From: Pocillopora verrucosa
Lineage: Eukaryota > Cnidaria > Anthozoa > Scleractinia > Pocilloporidae
NCBI RefSeq assembly: GCF_036669915.1
Contig: NC_089319.1
Span: forward strand, 21,856,065 to 21,920,064
Direction of reading: 5' to 3'
DNA length: 64,000 bases
The position numbers and the translations under genes are program-made. Each line of letters starts with the position of its first letter. Position 1 is the stretch's first letter. This document shows, one piece after another, positions 23,046 to 33,911 of this stretch. Under the pieces are notes generated by a model that did no database searches, was not told where the DNA came from, and was given only the letters and a program-made list of their open reading frames with translations.

Positions 23046-23396
23046 TATACAATGAAAAATTGTCAACTGAATACTAGTGAAAAATTAGTGGCTGGCATGA
23101 CGCGGCGTTTCGTCTCGGCCAAGATACTCATTAGATACCTTCCGTAAATACAAAGCGAACTCGTCGAGCATCGCGCTCAAAGTACCGTTCCCGTTTGACA
23201 ATTTTTCATTGTATATATTGTAACTCGTGAACACGCGGCTGCAAATCCTTCTGCGATAGAGCGCCAGACTGCTAACATCTTGACTTCGCGAATGGGACTT
23301 TGAGCGCGATGCTCGACGAGTTCTCTTTACGAAAGGTATCTTATGAGTCTCTTGGCCGAGACGAAACACCGCGTCATACCAGCAACGAATTTTTCA
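23046..23396. mobile_element. Foldback (long inverted repeat) element with 12-bp target-site duplication
   Basis: CATACCACAGTT at 23034-23045 and 23397-23408 flanks the insert. Inside, about 50 bases from tgacgcggcgtttcgtctcgg recur in inverted orientation ending ccgagacgaaacaccgcgtca, and a 27-base block containing gtcgagcatcgcgctc is perfectly inverted. A caatttttcattg/acaatgaaaaattgtc pair adds a smaller hairpin. No coding capacity. The same insertion with the same flanks is in copy F. Confidence 0.8.
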
Positions 23397-23639
23397 CATA
23401 CCACAGTTGTACTGGTTATTGAATGGTTTTTCACTGGCGCATCCTTGGCCATCGAGATTCGCTTTCAGAATATCGCAGTTATGGCTTTTTGGCGCAAAAG
23501 ATGGAAAAGACACATTTTGTTTGCGATGGCAGATCTGGTTCCAGTGGCTCCCTAGACGACAGCAAATCTCTTGGAAGTTGTGCGTGGGCGCTTTGATGAG
23601 TATAAAGGTCATCCGTGAAAAATGCCCTTCGCAAGCAGA

Positions 23640-25190
23640 ACTTCTAAAAACTAAATCCTGGCAGGCTTTCAGCCTTCCTTGGGTTAATGGGCGTGTATTG
23701 CTCAAGATTGTTGACTTGTTGCATTCACCGAAACGTGACATAAAGGATTGAAAACAAAATTGATCCGCTCAGCTTGTGGAAGGCAAGAAGTCTTTCATTC
23801 TTTTCTGAATCCTAGGTATATTTGCGCCAGGCGACGACGGAAAACATTTAGACAGCGAGGAAACTCTAACAGGCGAGCCTGCGAGTTGCTTGGCACGGTT
23901 AAAAAAAAGAGCTTGCAAGAACGCCATCGTTTTCCGTTTACACGGATGATTCGCTCATGCACGCGCCTTTCTTCTTAATAAAAAAATGGCAGGTCCTAAT
24001 ACTTAATTCCCATATAGATATAGATACCGGAATTGAAGTAAATTTATCATTCTAAACTTTTCAAGAAAGTGTATTTGGAGTGCCCTGTATGTAGATAAAA
24101 TCGTGTTCTACGGATGTGAGACATCAGAGATTAGCTCGATATGAAATTATACGTAGAGTAAGTTGACAGTATTTTCGAAACTTACGCGACAATCTTTAAC
24201 CACTTATTTCAAAACATCCTTTCAGATGTAGATGCTCTCACGATGACATGACTTCATTTGTTTGATAATAGTTCTATAATTTTCCACGGCAATTAAACAG
24301 TTCGATACCTTTTCCTAACGAGCACTCAGTTCTTTTGTGTAACTGTTTAATGGAAAAACCCTCAGGCAAAAAACCCGAATCGAAAATGAGCTTTCGATCA
24401 ATTGCTTCTCTACGAGCTTTTGTTGGTCTAAAAGCTCTCAGTTTTATCCATGAATACGGTTTGCAATGATCCGCAGTACTTGGCAGGGTTTAGAGGCGTG
24501 ATATTTTCTCCTTCTGTTTTCCATACATGCACTGTATAGAAAGACTAGTAAAAGGGGACACACTTTCTCTTCAACGAGTCGTCCTCTTTAAATCTAGCTC
24601 TTGAGAATTCAGAGATGCAGAAATATCAAGATATGAATAGAATTATATGTATAGAATATATGTTTTTTTCACTACTTATTTTTTCCAAGAGTTATTGTCA
24701 TAGTTTTTAAACCTGCCTGTGTTTATAAAAATTCAGACTTGAAATACAGACCGCCATACAATTCAATTACATACAAAAACATTTAGTTACTTATTTTAAG
24801 AGTTGGTTTGTGTCATAAGCTGTGCTTCCAAGCTAAGTGGCCTTAAGGGCTTTTGAAAATTGACTACGTGTTTAACAACGTGAGCAAATTTATTCTCTTC
24901 CAGTTTGTTCTGTTGCCTAAACAAAAACTGCATGTTCCTGCTTTCATTTCATTCAAAGAATCAGAGAAAGTCTGCGCTCGCGCCATCCTCAATCAATACA
25001 TTTTATGTTTCCTGTGTATGCAAGTGTGCACCTTCACGTAATTCTAAGCGCTGTCTCACTCACAGACTATTTGTCGCTATGCAATGCAAGTGTAGCTTTT
25101 TCGTCGTTTGGTTATAATTTGACAGGTTTAGATCGACCGAAACCATTTTCAGCCACTCTGAGGCTTTTAGGATTAAAAAAGCAAAGAGCC
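23640..25190. other. Intergenic between E and G, duplicated at 37.7-39.2 kb
   Basis: Closely matches 37730-39190. Short frames are shared by both copies only because the DNA is recently duplicated. No domain or signal is recognisable. Confidence 0.5.
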
Positions 25191-25813
25191 CATTGTCTCG
25201 AAACTTTTTCCTTTTCACTCGACTGAGCATCAAAGGCAGAAAAAAAGGATATTAACTGTATTGAGTTCGCTGAAAACGCTTTGAGTTTGCTTCGTAAGCA
25301 CTTCAGTATGGATGTACTTTCACTTCCCAAGTATATATCCACCTAAAAGATCGCAGCTGTTGGGAAAGATTGCGTTTTGTATCGAAACTTTAACCTGTGC
25401 AGTTAAAGTCGGTCATTTGACGGGTGAATAATGAGCAGCAATACACTGATAGAGGTGTTTGGTCACGTTGTGTTCAGTTTTACTCGTACCCATTGTTTCG
25501 AAACTTTTTCCTTTTCACTCGACTGAGCATCAAAGGCAGAAAAAATGGATATTAACTGTATTGAGTTCGCTGAAAACGCTGAGTATACAAAAATTTACTC
25601 AGCTAGAGTTTGCCTCGTAAGCACTTTCAATACGGATGTACTTTCACTTTCCAAGTATATATTTACCTAAAAGATAGCAGCTATTGGGAAAGATTGCATT
25701 TTGTATCTAAGTTATAAACTGTGCAGTTAAAGTCGGTCATTTGACGGGTGAATAATGAGCAGCAATACACTGATAGAGGTGTTTGGTCACATTGTGTTCA
25801 GTTTCACTCGTGG
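25191..25813 (+). repeat. Two tandem copies of the 5' leader plus first 19 codons of copy G
   Basis: The unit runs from cattgtctcgaaactttttc through a TATA-like aagtatatat and ttgacgggtgaataATG to the codons for MSSNTLIEVFGHVVFSFTR. Unit 1 is 25191-25490, ending tactcgtacc; unit 2 begins at 25491 and continues into the real gene. The start at 25431 is therefore a decoy that runs 13 codons past the family sequence and stops at about 25526. Copy I has three such units. Confidence 0.85.
25653..25662 (+). promoter_or_regulatory. Candidate TATA element for copy G
   Basis: AAGTATATAT about 95 bases before the start codon, kept in each leader repeat (for example 25329-25338) and at 39874-39883 ahead of copy I. 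Position fits a core promoter with a short leader; no start-site data. Confidence 0.3.
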
Positions 25814-27365
25814 TGTGTCAGAGCATTACAATCCAGAAGAACCTGTATTGACACCGGAGACGTTTGGCTACGATCCTTTAGAAAGCACCGGTCGAGAATG
25901 GTATTATCATCCCGTAGATGAGTTTATATTTCAAGAATACAGCGATAGAAGGGATACAGCTTTTTCTTATCTTCCTTCATCAAGTCTTAATGTGAGATGT
26001 ATAAACGCGTGTGCACCAGAGGAAAATGAAGAGACGTTAGGCAGCCAACAAGATGAAGATCGAGCAATGGCTTGGAAGCGGCTCAGACCCTCCACTCTTT
26101 CCACAGTGTGGAAAGCACTGTGTACCGGTGCTTTGATTTCATTGTTGACTGCTGCTATTCTCGGTGTCCTATATATAATGATAACCTACGTCTGCTATCA
26201 AACCATATACAACTGTCAATTTCATGACACGGAGACAATTCCTGAGAAAGTACAATGGATCAGAACATTGTCTGACATCACAGGTTGTGTTTTCTTGTAC
26301 TTGTGGTTCTTTGGAGGTGTGCTTTTACTTTTTCGACCATATCAGATAATGGGGTTGAAGGGGAAACTGTTCTTAGTAGCTTTCCTCCTGTTTTATTTGG
26401 ATACACTTTATCGCGTGGCGCTTCAACTTCTTAAAATATCTCATTCTAAACTTTCTGTGTTAAAAAAGATTCCATTGAACGTACTTTTCCTCTCCAGTAT
26501 ATGTTGGCAAATTTATCTCTTAACAAATGCGTTTCGCTCGCTATCAAAAAGGCTGAATTTATTTTTCAAAATTCTAATGCCAAGTTTTTTCCCTTTCGCA
26601 ATCGGCATCTTCGTAGCGTCTTATATTTACCCGATGTACAGCAAGCAAGATGGGAAAGGAAAGCTACTTATAGCAATCTTCTCGCCTCTCATCGGGGTCG
26701 TTCTTAAGGCGATCTCTCGAATATGCGTTCAGCGGTTATGGCGTATAACTCATCCAGGACGTTCGTTCGTCTTGTTAGCGCCGTTGTATTTTGGAACAGC
26801 AGTTATGTTTCGAGTGTTGCAAGCAGAGCTTGACAGCCTTAAATCCATAGCTATCCTTGGAATAGTCCACGGCGCTGCAGAAGTCATAGAGAGAAGCACC
26901 ATGGTTATCATTGATCACGTTTGTTATGTAATTTTAGAAAGAAAATCAGCTCCTTGGGGAAGTTTCCGCACTCCTCGGCGTGAGCGACTAATGGCTGATG
27001 TCGCTATTTTAAGCATGCTTTATGAATCAACTGCTATTGTTTCTGTTAACAGTGTTTTGTACTTGTATCAATATATTTACTTACAAAATATTCCACTTTT
27101 AAAGCTGCTGCAGAAATTTGCAATTCATACCTCAGTTGCACTGGTTATTGAATGGTTTTTCACCGGCGCATCATTGGCCATCGAGACTCGTTATCAGAAC
27201 ATCGCAGTTATGGCCGTTTGGCGAAAAAGATGGAAAAGACACATTTTGGTTGCTATAGCAAATCTCGTTCCATTGGCAATTTGGACGACACCCAACCTCT
27301 TGGAAATTGTACATGGGCGCTTTTATGAGTTTCAAAGCCACCCGTGCAAAATGCCCTTCGCTTAG
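25755..27365 (+). CDS. Multipass membrane protein, family copy G (subfamily 1), intact
   Basis: 536 residues in a single exon; the start is firm because TGA ATA ATG puts a stop two codons upstream. Residues 1-120 are hydrophilic and acidic (EENEETL, QQDEDRAM) and end in AWKRLRPS, so they are probably cytosolic. Hydrophobic segments lie near 122-150, 172-194, 203-226, 238-260, 270-292, 303-322, 337-358, 362-380, 412-442, 457-477 and 495-517, giving 10-11 helices. Conserved in all copies are RPYQ (194-197), YPMY (292-295) and FRTPRRERLMADV (404-416). No signal peptide and no cysteine or glycosylation pattern that I recognise. I do not recognise the family, and transporter, channel or receptor are all possible. 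About 20 residues differ from copy I by my count. An orphan receptor 3' end follows tail-to-tail. Confidence 0.9.
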   Translation: MSSNTLIEVFGHIVFSFTRGVSEHYNPEEPVLTPETFGYDPLESTGREWYYHPVDEFIFQEYSDRRDTAFSYLPSSSLNVRCINACAPEENEETLGSQQDEDRAMAWKRLRPSTLSTVWKALCTGALISLLTAAILGVLYIMITYVCYQTIYNCQFHDTETIPEKVQWIRTLSDITGCVFLYLWFFGGVLLLFRPYQIMGLKGKLFLVAFLLFYLDTLYRVALQLLKISHSKLSVLKKIPLNVLFLSSICWQIYLLTNAFRSLSKRLNLFFKILMPSFFPFAIGIFVASYIYPMYSKQDGKGKLLIAIFSPLIGVVLKAISRICVQRLWRITHPGRSFVLLAPLYFGTAVMFRVLQAELDSLKSIAILGIVHGAAEVIERSTMVIIDHVCYVILERKSAPWGSFRTPRRERLMADVAILSMLYESTAIVSVNSVLYLYQYIYLQNIPLLKLLQKFAIHTSVALVIEWFFTGASLAIETRYQNIAVMAVWRKRWKRHILVAIANLVPLAIWTTPNLLEIVHGRFYEFQSHPCKMPFA

Positions 27366-27608
27366 AGACTTGGAAATCATTTCGCTGGCGTCCGTTCAGC
27401 CTTTCCACGGGTGACGGTCTTGTAAGCTTCTCTTCGATACCGCCTTATATTATTCGGTTCGTAGCGGAAACGAAATTTTATGAAGAAAGAATCCATGTTC
27501 CGTCTGCTTGTACAGAGAAAGGAAACTCTGACCACAATGATTATTTCTAAAAGACCTGCGAGGATGAAGATTTCATTGGAAAGAATAGCAGAGATTGTGT
27601 GTCACTAA

Positions 27609-27614
27609 AATAAA
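27609..27614 (+). terminator. Candidate polyadenylation signal of copy G
   Basis: AATAAA in a cactaaaataaacgcc context, about 240 bases past the stop and conserved at the same place after copies B, C and I. The length of the 3' UTR is inferred. Confidence 0.35.
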
Positions 27615-28864
27615 CGCCATTCGATCTAGCGCTTTGAGGCAATTAAATATGGAGAGCTTCAGCCTACAAATTGAATTAATCACAGCTCTTATGGGCTACG
27701 AACATTGCCGTAATGAAACAGTCAGTGACAATATTTTGTTTGAGCTCGTATGGGTCTGCTTAGCACCTCTTTGGGTTTGGGTTCAATGACATACGCATGC
27801 ACATTATTTGAAAAATAGTGCAAAGGCTCGATTTGGTATCTTAGAGACATATAAGATAAGACTGCTACGCATTTATAGCTTGAAACTTGCCTTCGAATTC
27901 TTTGAATCATGTAGGTAGAAATTCTTTAGAAAAACTCATAAAAATACAGAGCATATGGATACCTTAACAAACTGAAAGTTGCAATACCCTATAGCTTTAA
28001 TGGTCACGAGGTGAAAACCAAAATAACTTAGACTTAAACACTCCATGTAAATTGGTTAACTAAAATTACATGGACAATGCTTGTCGGTTACTATACTTAA
28101 CCAATTAGTAAGTCATCCAACATACAGTTAACTCTGTAATTTATATACTGGTTGTTTCTCAGCATAATGGTTGCACAGACATTTGCGTTAGAAGTTTGTT
28201 GTACAGTATTTTTACGTTGTTGGTTTACTGAATTCTTAATGCTCAGTCTGGTTTCTATCCAATAAATAGATTCAATGTTGCCGCAGGAGATTCAAAATTT
28301 GTTTTTATCACATTTTGACGCCATATGTGATCTATTACTGAACAAACGCACGACAACATGGAACATGTTTGCTTTATATGATAAAGAAGCCAAACCGTTT
28401 TGATGACTCAGCTGCGCCACATTTTGACGTAATCTGTGATCTGTTACTGGACAGACCCACATCAATATGGTATATGTTTGTTCTAAACAATAGAGAAGCA
28501 AAACTGTTTGATGGTGACGTTACCCATGCGTCTGTCCTCCGATAGATCATAAGTAAGAGGCAATTAAAACGCGCGCGTAATATAACTTTTTACAACGTAC
28601 TTAGCATATACACAGGAAAAGGATTTTATGTACACCAATTACCACCCTCTCAGGTACTTCCTGGGAAAGTATTTAATATTTAAGTACGAGTAGATATATA
28701 ACTTTGAAGAAAAAACTAATTATACAATAACAGGAACAAAAACTTGTTTAGGCAGTCATACCCTGATTCATCACGCAACAAATCTAGAGAATTATGTGAC
28801 AACCTCCATTTATAGGATGGGATAGATATGATTATTTGAAGTTTTATGATTAAAGGCGAAAATC
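27615..28864. other. Intergenic between copy G and receptor fragment R3
   Basis: Homologous to 41829-43109 with small indels. It carries the same AT-rich segments, including acgcgcgcgtaatataactttt near 28568. No gene seen. Confidence 0.4.
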
Positions 28865-30380
28865 TTATGTTATTATATCAATGCCCTGCAAATAAACATA
28901 CCAGTAGCCCAAATTGTACAGGGCATATGAAAGAGGAAACAGAATTCGACACGCAAAATCAATTTTTTCAGGGAGAGTTCTTTTTTTCATCCCACATTTA
29001 GTTCTGGGTGACTTTGGGTTTCCTTCAAGACACTGTAAGAAACTGCCATTCTTCTGCGATAGCTCTGATGTCTCGTCATTCGGGCCAGTGTCGTTATGAG
29101 GGGCTGTGGCTGTCACTAGTAGGACATGAACTCTTCCCTTAGCTAGGGATTTGACGGAATCACCTGATATGTTCAAAGGTTTGGAGCTCCTGCGATGACG
29201 TAGGTCCAGTTTGCTCAAGGATAATCGAGAAGTGTTCTACAAAATAATTAAAAAAAATTATCTTTTCGATTTGATTCACTGTCACGACCATACGGGGATT
29301 GAAACCTCGGATCAATGTCAGTATCTACCCTTCCCCTGGCCTAACATTAACTTTAACTTGCTATCAGTTGACTGTTGTTGGACTTGGGGAGGGGTAACTG
29401 CGCAGTTTCTCAGATACTGATATTAATCTCAATCTAAAAAAACCACGCACTGTCCCTGCAATATCTTTTTAAGGAGGGAGGCTGTTTAGTCTCTCTAGGT
29501 CAAAAGGAGATAATTTCACAATTGGAAAAAAAGTGGAAACCTCATTACCAGTCCTTTGTTGTGTATTCCTTCCTCCTTGTTTTCTTCATTTTGCTTCTCA
29601 TTTGCGAGTCTATCTGCCAGTACACACTCAACCAGGGACAGAAAGATAAAAAGAAATAACGTCATTAGAAACCAGTCCACTCCTTTCACATAGCTCACCT
29701 GCAATGAAGTTACATGTATCGGGTATCAAATAACGCTCAAAGTTATACGATATAAATATCTCTATATAAATTTATAGAACTTAATCCAATTTTCCTGTTT
29801 TTTTTTTATTTTGTTTGGCGTGAGTTACGCAAACGTGACACTGAGCCAGAAATACACTTTGATTATATATTGTTGAGAAGTATTATCCACAGATAGAAGT
29901 ATTTTGGGGTGTGAGAGGCACGGATGTTGCATTTTTGGTAACGCCATGATTTAAAGTTCCTCACTAGTAAATGGGTTTGCAACGAGCCTTGGTTATCAAC
30001 AAGGGCAAAAATACATTTATTCTTTTCTAAATTAATTTTAGATATGTACGGCCAATATTTATACGGCGTACGTCTAATTTTTGCAGAGAGCGAAATTTGT
30101 TTAACTATTTTTTTTTTTAAAAAGGTGTCCTTCTTGTGATGGTTTTCTTGACTGTTGATAGCCTAAACCATAACGAATTTTCACGAATCCCTGCATACCA
30201 CCGTCTGTTAAATGCATGTCATGTTTTAGTCATGAGAGTTCTCTGACCTTAGGCAGCATGCCGTTGATGTAACCCAATAAGAAAACAACTGTGAGAATGC
30301 AAGTGATGCCGACAGTGAGCCTTTCAACACAATCCAGCTCGGCATAACGAGGAAGGTAAATGAAAGGTACAGCTGGATCA
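28865..30380 (-). pseudogene. Cys-loop receptor 3' half, truncated copy R3
   Basis: Three exons match the complete receptor. Exon 9 (29236-28865) is open, with the M4 helix KIDFACRILFPLSYALYNLG. Exon 8 (29698-29549, 150 bases) encodes M3, beginning VSYVKGVDWFLM, with AG and GT sites kept. Exon 7 (from about 30247) keeps M2, RLTVGITCILTVVFLLGYIN, and its donor, but about 28 bases encoding the M1-M2 linker are deleted near 30325 and similarity ends near 30380, in M1. No extracellular exon follows. It marks the right edge of the first 14.2-kb duplication unit. Confidence 0.8.
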
Positions 30381-32307
30381 TGTTTGTCATTCTTAATTAA
30401 ACAATGTTTACAGATATTCACAACACAGAAAACCTCGAAATCTAATATTTAACAAAAAAATACAAACCATCAGCAAAAAAAATGCACTCTTACAACAATA
30501 TCTACATAATTGTATGTCTAACCCTTGGTAAACAAATAGAATCTGCTTCATTACGGTTAATGAAATGAAACTACGAAGTGACAAGAACAAACCTTGTTCA
30601 AAAATGAATGAAACATGATATCTGTTTACCACCTGAGGTGGATCATATGTAAAAGTCAGTTCTTAGTTGGCTTAATTTTGTCGAGTGTAAAATTCCATAG
30701 TTACAGAACGAGTTTTTGCAAAGTAATTGTTGATCTTTGTGGACGTTCAAACGTTTATATCGCCGATGTAAATCTCTGTTAATATAAAACTATCAATGCT
30801 TCTCTGACACAAACAAAATGATAAGGAATATTATTATATATTACAGTAACTATGAAAACTCTGATTTGTTTGAGAGAATTCAGTCATTATACATAGGCGT
30901 GTGAAGTTGACATGATAACCCAATATCTGCAGCAGATATTGGGTTACTATGTTGAGTTTCTCAAACTTTTGCAAACTCACAGAGAAGTGTCTTCCTTGGC
31001 AGATTGTTTCAAAAAATGTATGATAAAATTATTACTTAATCAATTTTTTTACATAATATTAAAGACAGGAAATTGTTTGGCTCTCGGTCATGATCTCGAG
31101 TCAAATATTCTCCCGTCTGGCTCTTCCACTCAGTCATTAAGTAAATAAAATTGGAAAGTGAGACATAATAGTCAATATTGCAAGCAACCTCGTTTCTTAA
31201 CCCTCACCCCACCCCTCAGGATGAAGAATGGGACGTTTCAGTTACGCACTAGCAGTTGAACTTCAAGTTAAAGGGCAAAAGTTTACCAATATTGCATCTA
31301 ATTAAGCGCATAGCTTAAAACTTTAGAACAGATTGGTTTACGTCTATTTTTAGCGGAATATTGAAGGTCGCTTTTACTGATAGTGAATCGTAATAAAAAT
31401 TATTTTTGATCTTAAAACTCTGAAGCGTTGAATTCGTGCTTGAGTGCCTTTGTACTCAAGCGTGAAGTTCAGTAGATTGATTTGAAGAGTCTCGTGAGAG
31501 TTAACTCTGTTTTTCCAATCTACCAATCATCTTGTTGAGTGCGTGACTGCTGGACAGTAAATTATTTCACTTAGACACAGTCCGGTCCAAATGCTCTGTC
31601 TGGAAAAGTTTAGAACTATAAATGTACTTCAATGACCGTATGTACATGGCATGTCCATGTTAAAGGAGATATGAGGCATTTTTTTATACCGACAAGAAAG
31701 GTGATGTTCTTGAAAGCTTCAAGGTAAGATCCTTATAAAACGAGTGCACATTACAAACAGCGCCCGCACGCTTTGAAAATTTTGTGTGTCTTGACTTTCT
31801 GTGATGTTTGTTCACGTACATTATTAACAAGTAATAACATGATTTCGCTTGCAATTTACTCGTGCTTATTAACTCCGAATTGGACTCGGGATCATGTTAG
31901 TACTAATACATATATCTTAACAGACGCTTTGGTGTGTAGTACCGCTGACACGTAAAACAAAAGTACAACGAGTAAAAATGCTCATCGATATTACACACCA
32001 AAACATCTAATAAGTTATTCATTATCTATGCAACTGCTATTTTTTTCTGCTAAGTCTTTCTGCTCATTTCTCATAAGGCGGGAAAAGCAAAGCGGATAGA
32101 GAAGCGTGGCGCGCCCAGCCGACTGGTTTTTATAATAACCAACTGTACAAATAACGGAACAATATCGTAGGATATTTGTACTCTACTTTGTGCAGTTGGA
32201 TAATAATAACTGGTAAGTGTAATATGTCATCAATCTCTAGCACCACCACAAGTCAGTTGACACAAGAAAGGCTGAAAGACTGCCGGCATTTAGTTTTCGG
32301 TAGTTCT
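30381..32307. other. Intergenic, junction of the two 14.2-kb units
   Basis: From about 31030 this matches 17030-18030. The part between 30.4 and 31.0 kb is unmatched in the window. No gene seen. Confidence 0.45.
30916..30946. repeat. Perfect 31-base palindrome
   Basis: TAACCCAATATCTGC, one A, then GCAGATATTGGGTTA: 15-base perfect arms with a one-base centre, in the duplication junction region. Confidence 0.8.
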
Positions 32308-33911
32308 CTAGGTGAAGGGCATTTTGCAAGGGTGATCTTTAGACTTGTCAAAGCGCCCACGCACAACTTCCCAGAGATTTGCTGTCGTCCAAATAGCCAG
32401 TGGAACCAGGTTAGTTATCGCAACCAATATGTGTCTTTTCCATCTTTTGCGCCAAACAGCCATAACTGCCATATTCTGAAAGTGAGTCTCGATGGCCAAG
32501 GAAACGCCGGTTAAAAACCATTCAATAACCAGCGGAACTGACGTATGAATTGCAAATTCCTGAAGCAGCTTCAACAATGAAATGTTTTGTAAGTAAATGA
32601 ATCGGTATACGTACAACAATCCGTTAACACACACAATAGCATTTGATTCACATAATATGCCTAAAATGACAATATCAACCATCAGTCTCTCACGGCGAGG
32701 AGTGCGAAAACTTCCCCATGGAGCTGATCTTCTTTTCAACATCACATGACAAATATGATCAATGAAGACCATGGTGCTTCGTTCTAAAACTTCTACCGCG
32801 CCGTGGATTATTCCAAGAACAGCGATGAGTTTGATGTTTTCAAGTTCTGCCTGCATTACTCGAAACATGATCGCTGATCCAAAATACAACGGCACTAACA
32901 GGATGTACGAATATCCTGGATGAGCAATTTTCTTCAAGCGTTGAGTGCAAAGTCGTAAGATTACCTTAAAGATAACTCCAAAGAGAGGTGAGAAGAGTGC
33001 AATAAGGAGTTTTCCATGTTCATTTTGCTTGTTGTACATTGGATAAATAAGCGATGCTATAAAGATGCCAATAAAAAAAGTGAAACAGCCTGGTGTAGTC
33101 AATTTTATAAATAAACTCGTTCTACTCGACAGGTTCCGGAAGTGATATGTTAGGGGATAAACTTGGCAACATGCGCTTATTAGAAAAAGAATGTTAAGAG
33201 GAATCCTCTGAGTCACAGAAAGCTTGGAATGAGATTTTCCAAAGACTTGAAGGACAACACGATACACTGTATCCATACAAAAAAGACAAAAGCAACAAGA
33301 ATAAGTTTTCTTTTCACGCCCTTTAACTGATACGGTCGAAAAAGAAAAAGCATTCCGACAAAGAACCACATGTAAAGAAAGGCAACACCTATCACGTCAG
33401 ACAATGTTCTGATCCACTGTATTTTAACTGGGATTGTCTCCCCTTGGTGAAGTTGGCAGTTGCCTATCGTTTCGTAAGAGACGTAACAGATCATGATGTA
33501 AAAAAGGCCAATGATGGCAGGTGTTAAAAGTGAAATTAATGCACCGATGTACATTGATTGACAAACTGTGCGAAGAACGGATGGTCTGAATCGCTTCCAA
33601 GCCATTTCGTCATTTTCATCTTGCTGTTCGTCTTCATATTCCTCTGGTGAGCTCGTGTCAATGACCCGACATCTAACTCGAGAGTTCCCTATTGACAAGA
33701 GATCATAATCGTCGTCCGATGGCGGTGAATATTCCTGATAAATAGGTTTATCAACGGGCTGACAATTCCACTCTCGACCCTCACTGCTTAAGCTATCGTC
33801 ATATCCAAAGATCTCCACTTCAGGCTCATCAGGGTCGTAATGCTCTGTCACGCCGCGTGTGAAGCTGAATAAAACACGGGCAAAAAATTCAATCAACAAA
33901 CTGTTATTCAT
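32308..33911 (-). pseudogene. Multipass membrane protein family, copy H (subfamily 2), one frameshift
   Basis: ATG at 33911 begins MNNSLLIEFFARV; the family stop is at 32308. Compared with D, one base is lost in a run of A at 33279-33284, so the N-terminal frame ends shortly after RKLILVAFVFF and the remaining 320 or so residues are in the next frame without further damage. The nonsense codon of D is absent: here NGLLYVYRFIYLQN reads through. D and H thus carry different single lesions. Confidence 0.85.

Larger units (their letters stand above)
22096..23632 (+). pseudogene. Multipass membrane protein family, copy E (subfamily 2), degraded with two insertions
   Basis: ATG at 22096 begins MKNSLLIEVFSRDLF. 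After FTRDVTEH the sequence jumps to the region that in intact copies encodes RPYQLKGVKRK, so the coding region between is deleted; copy F shares this deletion. A second deletion near 22222-22230 is private to E. Further on are frameshifted YPMYNKQTEHGKLLIALFSP and later segments, a 258-bp insertion at 22706-22963, a 351-bp insertion at 23046-23396, then VIEWFFTGASLAIEIRFQN and a stop where others read AIW. It cannot encode the family protein. Confidence 0.85.

Noticed and set aside
23748-23978. 76-codon frame repeated at 37836-38066
   Set aside because: Present twice only because the DNA was duplicated; no synonymous bias visible.
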